Shown here one piece after another: positions 25,538 through 34,571 of a stretch of 64,000 nt of DNA. Source of the DNA: Saccharomonospora xinjiangensis XJ-54. GTDB taxonomy: Bacteria > Actinomycetota > Actinomycetes > Mycobacteriales > Pseudonocardiaceae. Where the stretch lies: positions 3,263,482-3,327,481 of the forward strand of contig NZ_JH636049.1 of NCBI RefSeq assembly GCF_000258175.1, written 5' to 3'. Below the pieces are notes generated by a model that worked only from the letters and a program-made list of their open reading frames with translations, was not told where the DNA came from and made no database searches. The stretch's first letter is position 1. Each line of letters starts with the position of its first letter. Position numbers and translations under genes: made by a program.

Positions 25538-26893
25538 GTGTCAGACCTGTCGGCCATCGTGAAGGCCTACGACATCCGTGGTGTCGTCGGTGAGGAGCTG
25601 ACCGAGGAGCTGGTCACCGATTTCGGTGCCGCCTTCGCGTTGCTCATCAAGCCGGACTCGCCGTCGGTGGTGATCGGGCACGACATGCGGGAGTCGTCAC
25701 CGGGCCTGGCGAGAGCCTTCGCGGAGGGTGTGACATCGCAGGGACTCGACGTGGTGTCCATCGGCCTCGCCAGCACGGATGAGCTCTACTTCGCGTCCGG
25801 CTCGCTCAACATGCCCGGTGCGATGTTCACAGCCAGCCACAATCCGGCCCAGTACAACGGCATCAAGTTGTGCAGGGCGGGAGCCGCGCCTGTGGGCCAG
25901 GCGTCCGGGCTCGCGGAGATCAAGGACACGGTCGAACACGGGGTGCCCGAGTTCGCGGGCCAGCCGGGGACGGTCACCGAGCGCGACGTGCTCGGCGACT
26001 ACGTCGCCCACCTGCACCGTCTCGTCGATCTCAGCGGCAGCAGGCCGCTGACAGTGGTCGTGGACGCGGGCAACGGGATGGGCGGACTCACCGTCCCTCA
26101 CGTTTTCGAGGGGCTCCCGATCGAGATCGTGCCGATGTACTTCGAGCTCGACGGCACGTTCCCGAATCACGAGGCCAATCCGCTCGACCCCGCCAACATC
26201 GTCGATCTGCAGGCGAAGGTGAGGGAGGTGGGCGCCGACCTGGGGCTCGCGTTCGACGGCGACGCCGACCGCTGCTTCGTGGTCGATGAGAACGGCGACC
26301 CGGTGTCGCCGAGCGCCATCACCGCTCTCGTGGCGGTGCGGGAGCTCGCGAAGGAACCCGGTGCCACGATCATCCACAACCTCATCACGTCCAAGGCGGT
26401 CCCCGAGATCGTGCGTGAGCACGGGGGAACACCTGTCCGTACCCGCGTCGGACACTCCTTCATCAAGGAACAGATGGCGGAGACGGGCGCCATCTTCGGT
26501 GGGGAGCACTCGGCGCACTACTACTTCCGCGACTTCTGGCGCGCCGACACCGGCATGCTCGCGGCTCTGCACGTGCTCGCGGCGCTGGGCGAGCAGGACG
26601 GTCCGCTGTCGGCGCTGACCTCGGAGTACAGCCGCTATGTCGCGTCCGGCGAGATCAACTCGACGGTGGAGGACCAGGCAGGAAGGCTCGCCGCCGTGCG
26701 CGAGGCGTTCGGAGGACGGGACGGAGCCGAACTCGACGAACTCGACGGGCTCACGGTGGACCTCGGCGAGGGCGGCTGGTTCAATCTCCGTGCGTCCAAT
26801 ACGGAGCCGTTGCTCCGGTTGAACGTCGAGGCGCCCGACGAGGCCGCGATGCGTGCGCTGACCGATGAGGTCCTCGCCATCGTGCGTGGCTGA
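25538..26893 (+). CDS. manB: Phosphomannomutase/phosphoglucomutase
   Basis: Interconverts mannose-6-phosphate and mannose-1-phosphate, feeding GDP-mannose for glycolipids, lipoglycans and protein mannosylation; cytoplasmic, 451 residues. The four alpha-phosphohexomutase motifs are intact: phosphoserine loop TASHNPAQYNG (Ser100), metal loop DGDADRC, sugar-binding loop GGEHSAHYYFRD, and phosphate-binding RASNTEPLLRLNVEA near the C-terminus. GTG 25538 follows GGGGAGAGG and gives the standard SAIVKAYDIRG N-terminus. The cluster with a TobH-like protein and manA is the conserved actinobacterial mannose-activation group. Confidence 0.93.
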   Translation: MSDLSAIVKAYDIRGVVGEELTEELVTDFGAAFALLIKPDSPSVVIGHDMRESSPGLARAFAEGVTSQGLDVVSIGLASTDELYFASGSLNMPGAMFTASHNPAQYNGIKLCRAGAAPVGQASGLAEIKDTVEHGVPEFAGQPGTVTERDVLGDYVAHLHRLVDLSGSRPLTVVVDAGNGMGGLTVPHVFEGLPIEIVPMYFELDGTFPNHEANPLDPANIVDLQAKVREVGADLGLAFDGDADRCFVVDENGDPVSPSAITALVAVRELAKEPGATIIHNLITSKAVPEIVREHGGTPVRTRVGHSFIKEQMAETGAIFGGEHSAHYYFRDFWRADTGMLAALHVLAALGEQDGPLSALTSEYSRYVASGEINSTVEDQAGRLAAVREAFGGRDGAELDELDGLTVDLGEGGWFNLRASNTEPLLRLNVEAPDEAAMRALTDEVLAIVRG

Positions 26894-26960
26894 ATCACAG
26901 ATCGCAGCCGTCACGTCCATAAGACGTCACGGAACAACTCGCTAGTGGTAAAGAGGAAGC

Positions 26961-27197
26961 ATGGCCGTCACGCTTGATGCGCAGCTGTTGGAGATTCTCG
27001 CGTGCCCCGCACCGGACCACGCTCCGCTGAGGCCGGGCGCACCGGGCGACCCCGAAGCGGATGCGCTGACCTGCACGTCGTGCGGCCGTGTCTTCCCGGT
27101 GCGTGACGGGATCCCCGTTCTCCTGCTCGACGAGGCGACCCCTCCCGACGACGGCGAGCGTGAGACCGATGACCAGACCAGTTCCGATGGCGCTTGA
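26961..27197 (+). CDS. Trm112-family small zinc-ribbon-like protein
   Basis: Protein of 78 residues with the Trm112/UPF0434 layout: helix LDAQLLEILACP, a strand-rich middle with LTCTSCGRVFPVRDGIPVLL, and an acidic tail. The second CxxC (CTSC) is intact but the first pair is reduced to a single Cys (ACPAPDH), so zinc binding may be incomplete. ATG 26961 follows AAAGAGGAAGC. Trm112 proteins activate methyltransferases; the bacterial branch is largely uncharacterised. The next gene overlaps it by 29 bp, so the two are probably coupled. Confidence 0.85.
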   Translation: MAVTLDAQLLEILACPAPDHAPLRPGAPGDPEADALTCTSCGRVFPVRDGIPVLLLDEATPPDDGERETDDQTSSDGA

Positions 27198-28272
27198 CGA
27201 CAGCCTGCTCGACGACCCGACGCGGTTGGCCGACGCCGACGGCGCCGGGCTGCTCCGCGCCGCCGCGATGGCGGGCGCCCAGGTCAGGGCCACCGCCGAG
27301 ACCGCGGCGGAGCTGGAACTGAGCGAGCGGCTCGACGTCGGAAGGCCGCGTTCACTGGTACTGGTGTCGCGTCCTGGGGTCGGGCACACCGCGGCGAGGC
27401 TGCTGGAGGGCCTGATCGCGCCCGCGAGCCCGGTGCCTGTCGTCGTCAGCGACGTGGTGCCGAGCTGGGTCGGGGCGCTCGACGTGGTGTTCGCGCACAC
27501 CGACGACCCTTACGACCACGAACTGGCGATGTCGCTGGAACGGGCCGCGCGTTACGGCGCTGGTGTGGTGCTGTCCGCGCCACCGGACGGTCCGGTGGCG
27601 TCGTCGGTGGCGGGACGCGGGTTGGTGCTCGCGCCACGGGTGCCCGTACCGGCAGAGTTGGCTCTGCCGAGGGCGCTGACAGCCGGTCTTCTCACGGCCA
27701 ACACCCTCGGGCTTTCCGTGGCCGACATCGAGTCGCTCGCCGATCGCCTCGATCACGAGGCCGAACGGTGCCATCTCGGCCACGAGTCCTTCGTCAATCC
27801 CGCCAAGGCGCTGGCACTGCGGCTGGCGGAGCGCGTGCCGCTCCTGTGGGGCCTCGACATGGCGGCGGTCGGCGTCGCCTGCCATGCCGCGCACGCTCTT
27901 GCCGCTCATGCGGCCGTCGTCGCGGATGTCGCGCACTACCGGCAGGCGCTGTCACGTCCCGCGCTGCGGCGCGCGGCGACGGACGTCTCGGCAGAGAACA
28001 CGATCTTCGCCGATCCCGAGGACAGGGAAGGCGCTCCGGTGCGCGTGGTGTTGCTCGCGGTCGTCACAGGGCAGGTGGCGGACAGCGGCCGTCGCCGTGT
28101 GGGGGAGTTGTTGCCGTCGGCGGATGTTCTGGCGCCCGCCGACGAGATCGTGGCCGACGAGGCAGGCCGTGCGGCCGTGCTGGCGCTGCGGTTCGAACTC
28201 GCGGCGCTCTACCTCGGCCTCGCGGCGGGAACGATTGGGGGAGCTGGCCGCGTTGCACCCGCCACCGCGTAG
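27169..28272 (+). CDS. SIS-domain / TobH-like sugar phosphate isomerase family protein (Rv3256c-like)
   Basis: Cytoplasmic protein of about 367 residues with two sugar-isomerase-type Rossmann halves: LVLVSRPGVGHTAARLLEGL and VVVSDVVPSWVGALDVVF in the first, and a second half from WGLDMAAVGVACHAAHALAA. The family sits between manB and manA in many actinomycetes and is often labelled TobH or bifunctional phosphoglucose/phosphomannose isomerase; catalysis is not proven. ATG 27169 overlaps the previous gene by 29 bp; ATG 27187 is the other candidate. Confidence 0.78.
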   Translation: MTRPVPMALDDSLLDDPTRLADADGAGLLRAAAMAGAQVRATAETAAELELSERLDVGRPRSLVLVSRPGVGHTAARLLEGLIAPASPVPVVVSDVVPSWVGALDVVFAHTDDPYDHELAMSLERAARYGAGVVLSAPPDGPVASSVAGRGLVLAPRVPVPAELALPRALTAGLLTANTLGLSVADIESLADRLDHEAERCHLGHESFVNPAKALALRLAERVPLLWGLDMAAVGVACHAAHALAAHAAVVADVAHYRQALSRPALRRAATDVSAENTIFADPEDREGAPVRVVLLAVVTGQVADSGRRRVGELLPSADVLAPADEIVADEAGRAAVLALRFELAALYLGLAAGTIGGAGRVAPATA

Positions 28273-28319
28273 GGCCAGCACACGAGGAAGGCCGGTGGAA
28301 CGGCCGGCGAGGAGTTGAG

Positions 28320-29561
28320 TTGACCGTGGAACTGCTGCGCAACGCAGTCCGGCCCTACGCCTGGGGCTCCAGGACCACGATCCCGGAGCTGTTGGGCCGT
28401 CCGGTGCCGGCGCCGCACCCGGAGGCGGAGCTGTGGATGGGCGCGCACCCTGGGGACCCCTCTCATGTGGTGAGCCAGGACGGGACGGAGCGGAGCCTGC
28501 TCGAGCTGGTCGAGAGCGATCCGCTCGGTCAGCTCGGTGAGGACTGCGCCGGCCGGTGGGGCGGCAGGCTACCGTTCCTGCTCAAGATCCTCGCGGTGGA
28601 GGAGCCGCTGTCCATGCAGGCCCACCCCTCGGCGGAGCAGGCAGCCGAAGGCTGGGCTCGTGAGGAGGCCGCGGGGATCCCCAAGGACGCGCCGAACCGC
28701 AACTACCCCGATCCGACGGCGAAGCCGGAGCTGGTGTGCGCACTCACGGAGTTCCACGCGCTCGCCGGGTTCCGTGATCCGCGGCGCACCGTGCGCCTGC
28801 TGAGAGCCATCGACACGCCGGGCCTCACGAGGTACAGCGAGCTGCTGGCCGCGCAACCCGACCCCGGCGGTCTCAGAGCGTTGTTCACAACTCTGATCAC
28901 CATGCCGCAGCCCGCTCTCGACCAGCTGCTGCCCGAGGTACTCGACGCCTGTGTGCGGCACATCAAGGAACACGGCGAGTTCGACATCGAGTGCCGCACC
29001 GTGCTTGAGCTGGGAGAGGCTCACCCTCACGACGCGGGCGTGCTCGCGGCACTGCTGCTCAACAGGCTCACGCTCCGCGCGGGTCAGGCTCTCTACCTGC
29101 CTGCGGGGAATCTGCACCTGTACCTCCACGGCACCGCCGTGGAGATTCTCGCCAACTCCGACAACATCCTGCGCGGCGGGCTGACGCCCAAGCACGTGGA
29201 TGTCCCGGAACTGTTGAGGGTGGTCGATTTCGCCTGCGGCGACATGCCCGTCCTCTGTGGTGAACACGGGCTGCTGGACGAACGGATGGCGGTGTACCGC
29301 ACCGACGCGCCGGAATTCGAGCTCTCCCGCGTGGAGTGGGCAGCCGACGACCACGGTGAGGTCAGGCTCGACGGCGGCGCGCCGCAGATTCTGCTCTGCA
29401 CCGAGGGCGAGCTGCTGCTCGTCTCCGACGACGGCACGAAGGTCGAACTGCGTCGAGGGGAATCGGTGTGGTTGCCCGCGTGTGACCCCGAGGTGCGAAT
29501 CCGCCCCACGGTCGGCGGTCCGGCCAGGGTGTTCCGCGCGACCGCGGGAACGTGCTTCTGA
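28320..29561 (+). CDS. manA: Mannose-6-phosphate isomerase, class I
   Basis: Zinc enzyme converting fructose-6-phosphate to mannose-6-phosphate, the entry to mannose metabolism; cytoplasmic, 413 residues. The cupin core shows the metal-site motif LSMQAHPS, the NYPDPTAKPEL segment, and LYLPAGNLHLYLHGTAVEIL with the active-site Asn-Asp/Arg region SDNILRGGLTPKHVD. TTG 28320 lies five bases after GAGGAG and gives MTVELLRNAVRPYAWGS; GTG 28326 is an alternative. It closes the manB-TobH-manA group. Confidence 0.92.
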   Translation: MTVELLRNAVRPYAWGSRTTIPELLGRPVPAPHPEAELWMGAHPGDPSHVVSQDGTERSLLELVESDPLGQLGEDCAGRWGGRLPFLLKILAVEEPLSMQAHPSAEQAAEGWAREEAAGIPKDAPNRNYPDPTAKPELVCALTEFHALAGFRDPRRTVRLLRAIDTPGLTRYSELLAAQPDPGGLRALFTTLITMPQPALDQLLPEVLDACVRHIKEHGEFDIECRTVLELGEAHPHDAGVLAALLLNRLTLRAGQALYLPAGNLHLYLHGTAVEILANSDNILRGGLTPKHVDVPELLRVVDFACGDMPVLCGEHGLLDERMAVYRTDAPEFELSRVEWAADDHGEVRLDGGAPQILLCTEGELLLVSDDGTKVELRRGESVWLPACDPEVRIRPTVGGPARVFRATAGTCF

Positions 29562-29598
29562 CGGCGGTTGCCGACGCGACCGCCACACACTGTCTCTA

Positions 29599-29619
29599 CT
29601 CTCTGTGTTCTCTCTGTGT
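29599..29619. repeat. Short direct repeat with 11-bp period upstream of a membrane gene
   Basis: CTCTCTGTGT occurs at 29599-29608 and again at 29610-29619. It lies within an imperfect inverted repeat (about 29579-29623) between the manA stop and the next gene. It may be part of the manA terminator or an operator; both readings are weak. Confidence 0.3.
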
Positions 29620-29693
29620 GGTCGAGGACGCCATGCTCCTCCATATGGGCGGAATCAGAATTCGCCCACAGGAAGGGACAAGGAGAACACTCA

Positions 29694-30227
29694 GTGACTT
29701 CGCACTCGACGGTGTCCGCGGACCACACCGCGGATGTCGCCGCGGCCGCTCCCGCGAAGCGTCCAGGACTGCTGTTCGCCGCGCTCGCCGTGGCCGCCGT
29801 CGCGGCCTTGGCGACCCTCACCAACGGCATCGTCATGAAGACGGGCGGGGAGCAGCTCGCCATCGAGATCCTCGCCGAAGCGCTCGACATGGACGTCGCC
29901 ATGGTGCAGGCCAGCGCCGCGGACAGCTTCATCACGGAGTCGATGGTGGAGACTCTGGACGCCAGGGCGATGATGGCGTTCGTCGTCGGGGGTCTGCTTC
30001 TGCTTTTCACGCTGCTGGGAGGACGGGCCGCCATCTGGGCCCGCGTTCTCGTGACGATCTTCGCCGCGATCAACATCCTCGTCGGCGTGATGATTGCCGG
30101 TGACGACGGCACCAACCTGCTTCTGCTGCTCGGCGCGCTCGCCACGTTCGCGTCGATCGCGACGCTGGTGTTGGCGTGGTTGCCGCCGGTGAACCGATAC
30201 GCGCGGCAGCTCAAGAACAGCCGCTGA
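29694..30227 (+). CDS. Four-helix membrane protein of unknown function
   Basis: Predicted membrane protein of 177 residues. A cytoplasmic N-terminal tail of about 25 residues is followed by a hydrophobic segment (PGLLFAALAVAAVAALATL), an extracytoplasmic helical region of about 50 residues, and three more hydrophobic segments (AFVVGGLLLLFTLLG, AAINILVGVMIAG, LLLLLGALATFASIATLVLA), ending in a basic tail RYARQLKNSR. GTG 29694 has AGGAG about eight bases upstream; the open frame before it lacks a ribosome site. I do not recognise the family. Its end overlaps the convergent AfsR-like gene by 17 bp. Confidence 0.7.
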   Translation: MTSHSTVSADHTADVAAAAPAKRPGLLFAALAVAAVAALATLTNGIVMKTGGEQLAIEILAEALDMDVAMVQASAADSFITESMVETLDARAMMAFVVGGLLLLFTLLGGRAAIWARVLVTIFAAINILVGVMIAGDDGTNLLLLLGALATFASIATLVLAWLPPVNRYARQLKNSR

Positions 30228-33200
30228 CTGGGGGTGATGCCGGGTACGCGCTCGCGTGCCCGGCATCTCGCGTCAACACGAGCAGTGCCGAGATCAGGCG
30301 AGCCGCTCCACGGTCGTCGGGGTTGAGCAGGCGGTCCGCCTCGGTGTCGGCGTGTTCGGCAGAGGTCAGATCGCCGACCGCCTTGTGCGCCCGAGCCAGG
30401 ACGCGCCACGTGATGGCGGTGGAGGCGACGCTGCCCATGGACTCGAATTCCGAGAGGCATCGCCGCAGCGCGACGACGGCTTCGGCCGCGCGACCGTCTC
30501 CGATCCAGGCGGAGGCGAGTGCGCGCAGGCACGACAGTTCTCGTGGTCGCTCGCCGAGCCGCCGTGCGATGTCGTGAGCCTCGGTGTACGCCGCCACGGC
30601 TTCCGCGCGGGCGCCCTTTCCCGCCGCGACGGCCCCGAGTGTGCGCAGCGACCGGGCAAGCAGCGACCGAACGGGCAGGGTCCGCGCCAGTGACACCGCC
30701 TCGTCGGCCAGCTCCCCGGCGTGTTGCCAGTCGCCGTCGAGCGCGAGGTTCCACGCCAAGCCGTCGAGTGACAACGCGACCCGCACCGGATCTCCGCACA
30801 TCCGCCCGCGTGCCAGCGCACGCCTGCTGCTGTCGAGAGCGTCGTCGAGCCGTCCGAGCCGGGTGAGCGCGTACGACCTCGCCGTGTCACATTGGTGCAG
30901 GCCCGCGGGATCGTCGTCGAGCAGGCGAGCGGCCCGCTCGATCTCGGCGAGTCCTTCGGCAGGTCTGCCCAACCCGATGAGACAGGTACCGAGGTTCGCG
31001 GTGAGCCAGCCGGTCTCGCGTGTCCGCCCCGCGTCCGCCAGTTCCGTCACCACGGAGCGGTATCGACGAACCGCTTCCGCGTGTTCACCCCGTGCGTGCG
31101 CGAGCATCGCGAGGTAGGCGGCGGACCACGCGGCGATCTCGGGTTCACCGGCATCGACGGCGGCACGGCGCATCGTGTCGTGGCACTCGCGGAGGTCGGC
31201 GAACGCGCCCTGCAACCACAAGAACGTCGTGAGCCGCTCCAGCAGGAGCATCGCCTCCCTGCGCCAGCCGATGCGAAAGATCGAACCCATGACCGCGACG
31301 AGGTTGTTCCGTTCGGTCTCGAACCACACGTGCGGGTCATCGACCAGCCTGGCCACGGTCGCGCGGGGCAGAGGCTGAGGGGGTGGAGGGTCCTCGCCGG
31401 TCAATGCCGGCAGCGGCAGTGTCCACGGAAGCTGCCTTGCCGCGGCGTCGGCGAGTCCGATGGCGGCATCGGTGATGCGGCGCAACGCCGCGAGTTGCTC
31501 GCCGGGCGTCCGGGACGCGTCACTGTGTGCCTGCGCGAACACCCGGATCAGCGCGTGGAGGCGGTAGCGAGGTTCGCCGGTGCCGTCGGTTTCCGTCGAG
31601 GTCAGCAGGCTCGCCTCGACGAGCTCGTCGATCACCTGGTCCACGTCGTCCTCGCCGACGAGCACCTCGGCTACCCATCCGGGAATGCTCACATCGCCAC
31701 ACAGAGCGAATCCCCGCAGAGCCCACCTGGACCGCGTGTCGAGGCTGTCGTAGCTGATCGCGATGCTGCCTGCCACATCCCGGTCGCTCAGCGCCAGCTC
31801 ACGCAGCCGTGTCCGTTGATCGTCGAGGCGGTCCGCCAGATGCCGCGGCGTCAGCTCGGGACGACGGATGAGCCGGGTCCCCGCGATGCGCAAGGCCAGT
31901 GGCAGCCTGCCGCAGGCGGTGACGATTCGGTGGGCCGCGGCGGGGTCCGCGTGCATCCGGCCGGAACCGACGAGATCGCCGAGCAACGTGAGCGCCTCCT
32001 CGTCGGTCATGGGAGCCACGGTCAGCCGGTGGGTCGCAGCCAACCCGCTGAGTCTGCGCCTGCTGGTCACCAGCACCGCGCATCCCGGCGTTCCTGGAAG
32101 CAGCGGATGGACCTGCTCGGCCGATGCCGCGTCGTCGAGGACGACGAGAACCCGGCGACCTGCGAGTGTCGCCCGCAGCAGCGCGGCCCTGGCATGCACG
32201 TCGTCCGGAATGAGCGGTCCCGCCACACCGAGGGCGCGCAGCACGTCGGCGAGCGCGGCGCCGGGGTCCTGTGGTGCGGATACGCCGGTGAGGTGAACGT
32301 AGAGGTGCCCGTCGGGGAAGTCGCCTGCGACCTCGTGAGCGGCCCGCAGGGCGAGCGCGCTCTTGCCGACCCCCGGCGCGCCGCTGACCACGACCACGGG
32401 CACGGGGACGGAACCGGACAGTGCCGCTACCAGTTCTCCCAGCTCCCTGTCCCTGCCCGTGAAACCGACGACATCGGCGGGAAGCTGCCGCACCGGCCAC
32501 GGCGTCGGCGCGCGGACCACGGCGGAAAGGGAGATCGGTGCAGGCCCGATGTCCTCGCCACGCAACACCGCGGCATGGGTTCTGCGTAGCTCCTCGGTGG
32601 GCTCGACACCGAGTTCGCGCACGAGTGTGGAACGGGTGGCCGTGTACACGGCGAGCGCCTCGGCCTGCCTGCCGGCTCGCAGCAACGCCACCATGAGCAA
32701 CGCGGCCGCGCGTTCCCGCAGCGGGTTCCGGGTCAGGAAGGGCCGCAACTCGGTGATCACTTCGGCGTGCGCGCCCAGCGCGAGTGCCGCCTCGGCCCAC
32801 TCCTCGGTGGCGGTCAGACGTTCCTGCTCCCACGTCGAGAGCACCGGGTACAGCGTGGGCACGTGCACGTCGGCCAGCGCGGGTCCTCGCCACAGTTCCA
32901 GCGCCCTGCGGAAGCGGGTTGCGGCGCCGAGGAGGTCGCCGCCGCCTGCGGCATCGCGGGCTGAGGCGAGCGAGCTGGTGAAGACGAGCGCGTCCACGTC
33001 CTCGGAGGGAACGCACATCCGGTAACCGTCGGCGGCGTGGTCGATCTCCAGGCCGGGCAACCGGTCACGGAGCCGGGACAGGTAGGTGTGCAGGTTCGAC
33101 GCGTACGACTTCGGTGGCCTTTCCGGCCACAGCGTCTCCACCAGCAGGTCGGTGCGAACGGGTTCGTTCGCGTGACACAGCAGAACGGCGAGCAGCGCCT

Positions 33201-33282
33201 TCTGCCGTTCGCTGCGCAGACGGAGTACGTCGCCCTCGGAATCGGTGACGACGAGTGGTCCCAGCAGTCCGAACCTGGTCAT
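30211..33282 (-). CDS. AfsR/SARP-type regulator with BTAD, NB-ARC-like ATPase and TPR domains
   Basis: Large transcriptional regulator, 1023 residues. An OmpR-like winged helix (about 1-95, FGLLGPLVVTDSEGDVLRL) precedes a bacterial transcriptional activation domain (about 95-245). A STAND/NB-ARC ATPase follows, with Walker A GAPGVGKSALALRA near residue 300, Walker B VLVVLDDA, and a sensor-like CAVLVTSRRRLSGLA. The last 400 residues are helical TPR-like repeats. This architecture fits AfsR-class activators, which often control secondary metabolism, but no biosynthetic cluster is in view and its target is unknown. It is divergent from the CDF transporter gene. Confidence 0.9.
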   Translation of the reverse strand: MTRFGLLGPLVVTDSEGDVLRLRSERQKALLAVLLCHANEPVRTDLLVETLWPERPPKSYASNLHTYLSRLRDRLPGLEIDHAADGYRMCVPSEDVDALVFTSSLASARDAAGGGDLLGAATRFRRALELWRGPALADVHVPTLYPVLSTWEQERLTATEEWAEAALALGAHAEVITELRPFLTRNPLRERAAALLMVALLRAGRQAEALAVYTATRSTLVRELGVEPTEELRRTHAAVLRGEDIGPAPISLSAVVRAPTPWPVRQLPADVVGFTGRDRELGELVAALSGSVPVPVVVVSGAPGVGKSALALRAAHEVAGDFPDGHLYVHLTGVSAPQDPGAALADVLRALGVAGPLIPDDVHARAALLRATLAGRRVLVVLDDAASAEQVHPLLPGTPGCAVLVTSRRRLSGLAATHRLTVAPMTDEEALTLLGDLVGSGRMHADPAAAHRIVTACGRLPLALRIAGTRLIRRPELTPRHLADRLDDQRTRLRELALSDRDVAGSIAISYDSLDTRSRWALRGFALCGDVSIPGWVAEVLVGEDDVDQVIDELVEASLLTSTETDGTGEPRYRLHALIRVFAQAHSDASRTPGEQLAALRRITDAAIGLADAAARQLPWTLPLPALTGEDPPPPQPLPRATVARLVDDPHVWFETERNNLVAVMGSIFRIGWRREAMLLLERLTTFLWLQGAFADLRECHDTMRRAAVDAGEPEIAAWSAAYLAMLAHARGEHAEAVRRYRSVVTELADAGRTRETGWLTANLGTCLIGLGRPAEGLAEIERAARLLDDDPAGLHQCDTARSYALTRLGRLDDALDSSRRALARGRMCGDPVRVALSLDGLAWNLALDGDWQHAGELADEAVSLARTLPVRSLLARSLRTLGAVAAGKGARAEAVAAYTEAHDIARRLGERPRELSCLRALASAWIGDGRAAEAVVALRRCLSEFESMGSVASTAITWRVLARAHKAVGDLTSAEHADTEADRLLNPDDRGAARLISALLVLTRDAGHASAYPASPPVSGCS

Positions 33283-33394
33283 GGCGTTCCCTCCTCGGAG
33301 GGACGCATACTAGGGCGTGCGTCACAGACCGCACCGCGCGCCCGCTCCGAACTGTGACGACGTCGAAGGCGGGTGCTACGCCCCGTTGCCGCTC

Positions 33395-33410
33395 GCAGCA
33401 TTTAAGCTGC
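33395..33410. promoter_or_regulatory. Short palindrome upstream of the CDF transporter gene
   Basis: GCAGC-ATTTAA-GCTGC lies 46 bp before the transporter start. The AT-rich centre could be a -10 region overlapped by an operator for a metal or AfsR-type regulator. No -35 is evident. Confidence 0.3.
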
Positions 33411-33455
33411 ACCCCGACCGGGCCGGAAGGCCCGCACGTGAAAAGGGGGAAGAGC

Positions 33456-34382
33456 GTGGCAGCAGAAGGTGGGACCAAGGCGATCCTCGCGGCGTTGTTC
33501 GCCAACGCGGGCATCGCCGTGTCGAAGTTCGTAGGTTTTCTGATCACCGGATCGTCGTCGATGCTGGCCGAGTCGGTGCACTCGGTGGCCGACACCTCGA
33601 ATCAGGGCCTCCTGCTTCTCGGGCAGAAGACCTCGAAGCGCAGGGCGACCAAGGCCCATCCCTTCGGCTACGGGCGCGAGCGCTACTTCTACTCGTTCAT
33701 CGTGGCGCTGATGCTGTTCACGCTCGGCTCGGCGTTCGCCCTTTACGAGGGCATCCACAAGGTGCAGCACCCTGAGGAGCTGTCGTCGCCGATGGTGGCG
33801 GTCGTGATCCTCGTGTTGGCCATCGCGCTGGAGACCTACAGCTTCCGCACCGCCATCGTCGAGTCCCGCAAAGTGAAGGGCGACAAGACGTGGTGGGCGT
33901 TCATCCGGCAGTCGAAGACGCCCGAGTTGCCGGTTGTGCTGCTCGAAGACGCGGGCGCGTTGTTCGGCCTCGTGTTCGCGTTGTTTGGTGTCGGTCTCGC
34001 CGTGGTGACGGGCGACCCGATCTGGGACGGCATCGGCACGTTGATGATCGGCGTGCTGCTCGGCGTCATCGCGATCACGCTGATCGTCGAGATGAAGAGC
34101 CTCCTCATCGGTGAGGGTGCAGGCGAAGGCGAGCTCGAAACGATCGTGAACGAGCTGACTTCGGGCGATGTCGAGCGCGTCATCCACATCCGCACCCAGT
34201 ACATCGGGCCGGAGGAGCTGCTCGTGGCCGCCAAGCTCGGCCTCCGAGACGGCCTCGACATGGCCGACGTCGCCACTGCCATCGACGAGGCCGAGGCACG
34301 TGTCAGGGCGAAGGTGCCGTCAGCGAGGCTGATCTATCTGGAGCCGGATCTGTACCGCGTTCCGGTGTCGGAGCCTCGCTGA
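33456..34382 (+). CDS. Cation diffusion facilitator (CDF) family transporter
   Basis: Inner-membrane proton-coupled exporter of divalent metal ions, 308 residues. The CDF signature in the first helices is GSSSMLAESVHSVADTSNQG, containing the His/Asp metal-site positions; the second site is in LLEDAGALFGLVFALFG. Five to six transmembrane segments are followed by a cytoplasmic ferredoxin-like domain (SGDVERVIHIRTQYIGPEEL). Between helices 3 and 4 there is a longer Lys-rich loop (ESRKVKGDKTWWAFIRQSKT), typical of the branch with unclear metal specificity. GTG 33456 follows AAGGGGGAAGAGC; GTG 33438 is the alternative. Confidence 0.88.
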   Translation: MAAEGGTKAILAALFANAGIAVSKFVGFLITGSSSMLAESVHSVADTSNQGLLLLGQKTSKRRATKAHPFGYGRERYFYSFIVALMLFTLGSAFALYEGIHKVQHPEELSSPMVAVVILVLAIALETYSFRTAIVESRKVKGDKTWWAFIRQSKTPELPVVLLEDAGALFGLVFALFGVGLAVVTGDPIWDGIGTLMIGVLLGVIAITLIVEMKSLLIGEGAGEGELETIVNELTSGDVERVIHIRTQYIGPEELLVAAKLGLRDGLDMADVATAIDEAEARVRAKVPSARLIYLEPDLYRVPVSEPR

Positions 34383-34499
34383 GGCGAGGGCCGCGCAGGG
34401 TGATTGTTGCGACTTGATGGCGATTGTGTCGCCGGTCGTTACCGATCGGGATCAAAAGGGTCACCCTCATGCTTTCGGCACGACGGTTTCATTCAGGGC

Positions 34500-34540
34500 T
34501 TATACAGTGCGGGCGGCCTCCCCCGATTTCGAGGCCGCCC
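34500..34540 (+). promoter_or_regulatory. Candidate -10 element and leader hairpin before the sortase substrate gene
   Basis: TATACAG near 34501 is a good -10 match but has no clear -35. Just downstream GGGCGGCCTC (34511-34520) pairs perfectly with GAGGCCGCCC (34531-34540). The stem could be a 5' leader structure or the terminator of the upstream transporter gene. Confidence 0.45.
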
Positions 34541-34571
34541 CCGTCCCCCTGTGCCGCCCCCGGAGTGCCTC

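Noticed and set aside
30892..32589. 565-codon open frame antisense to the AfsR-like gene
   Set aside because: Shadow of the well-supported regulator; no domain.
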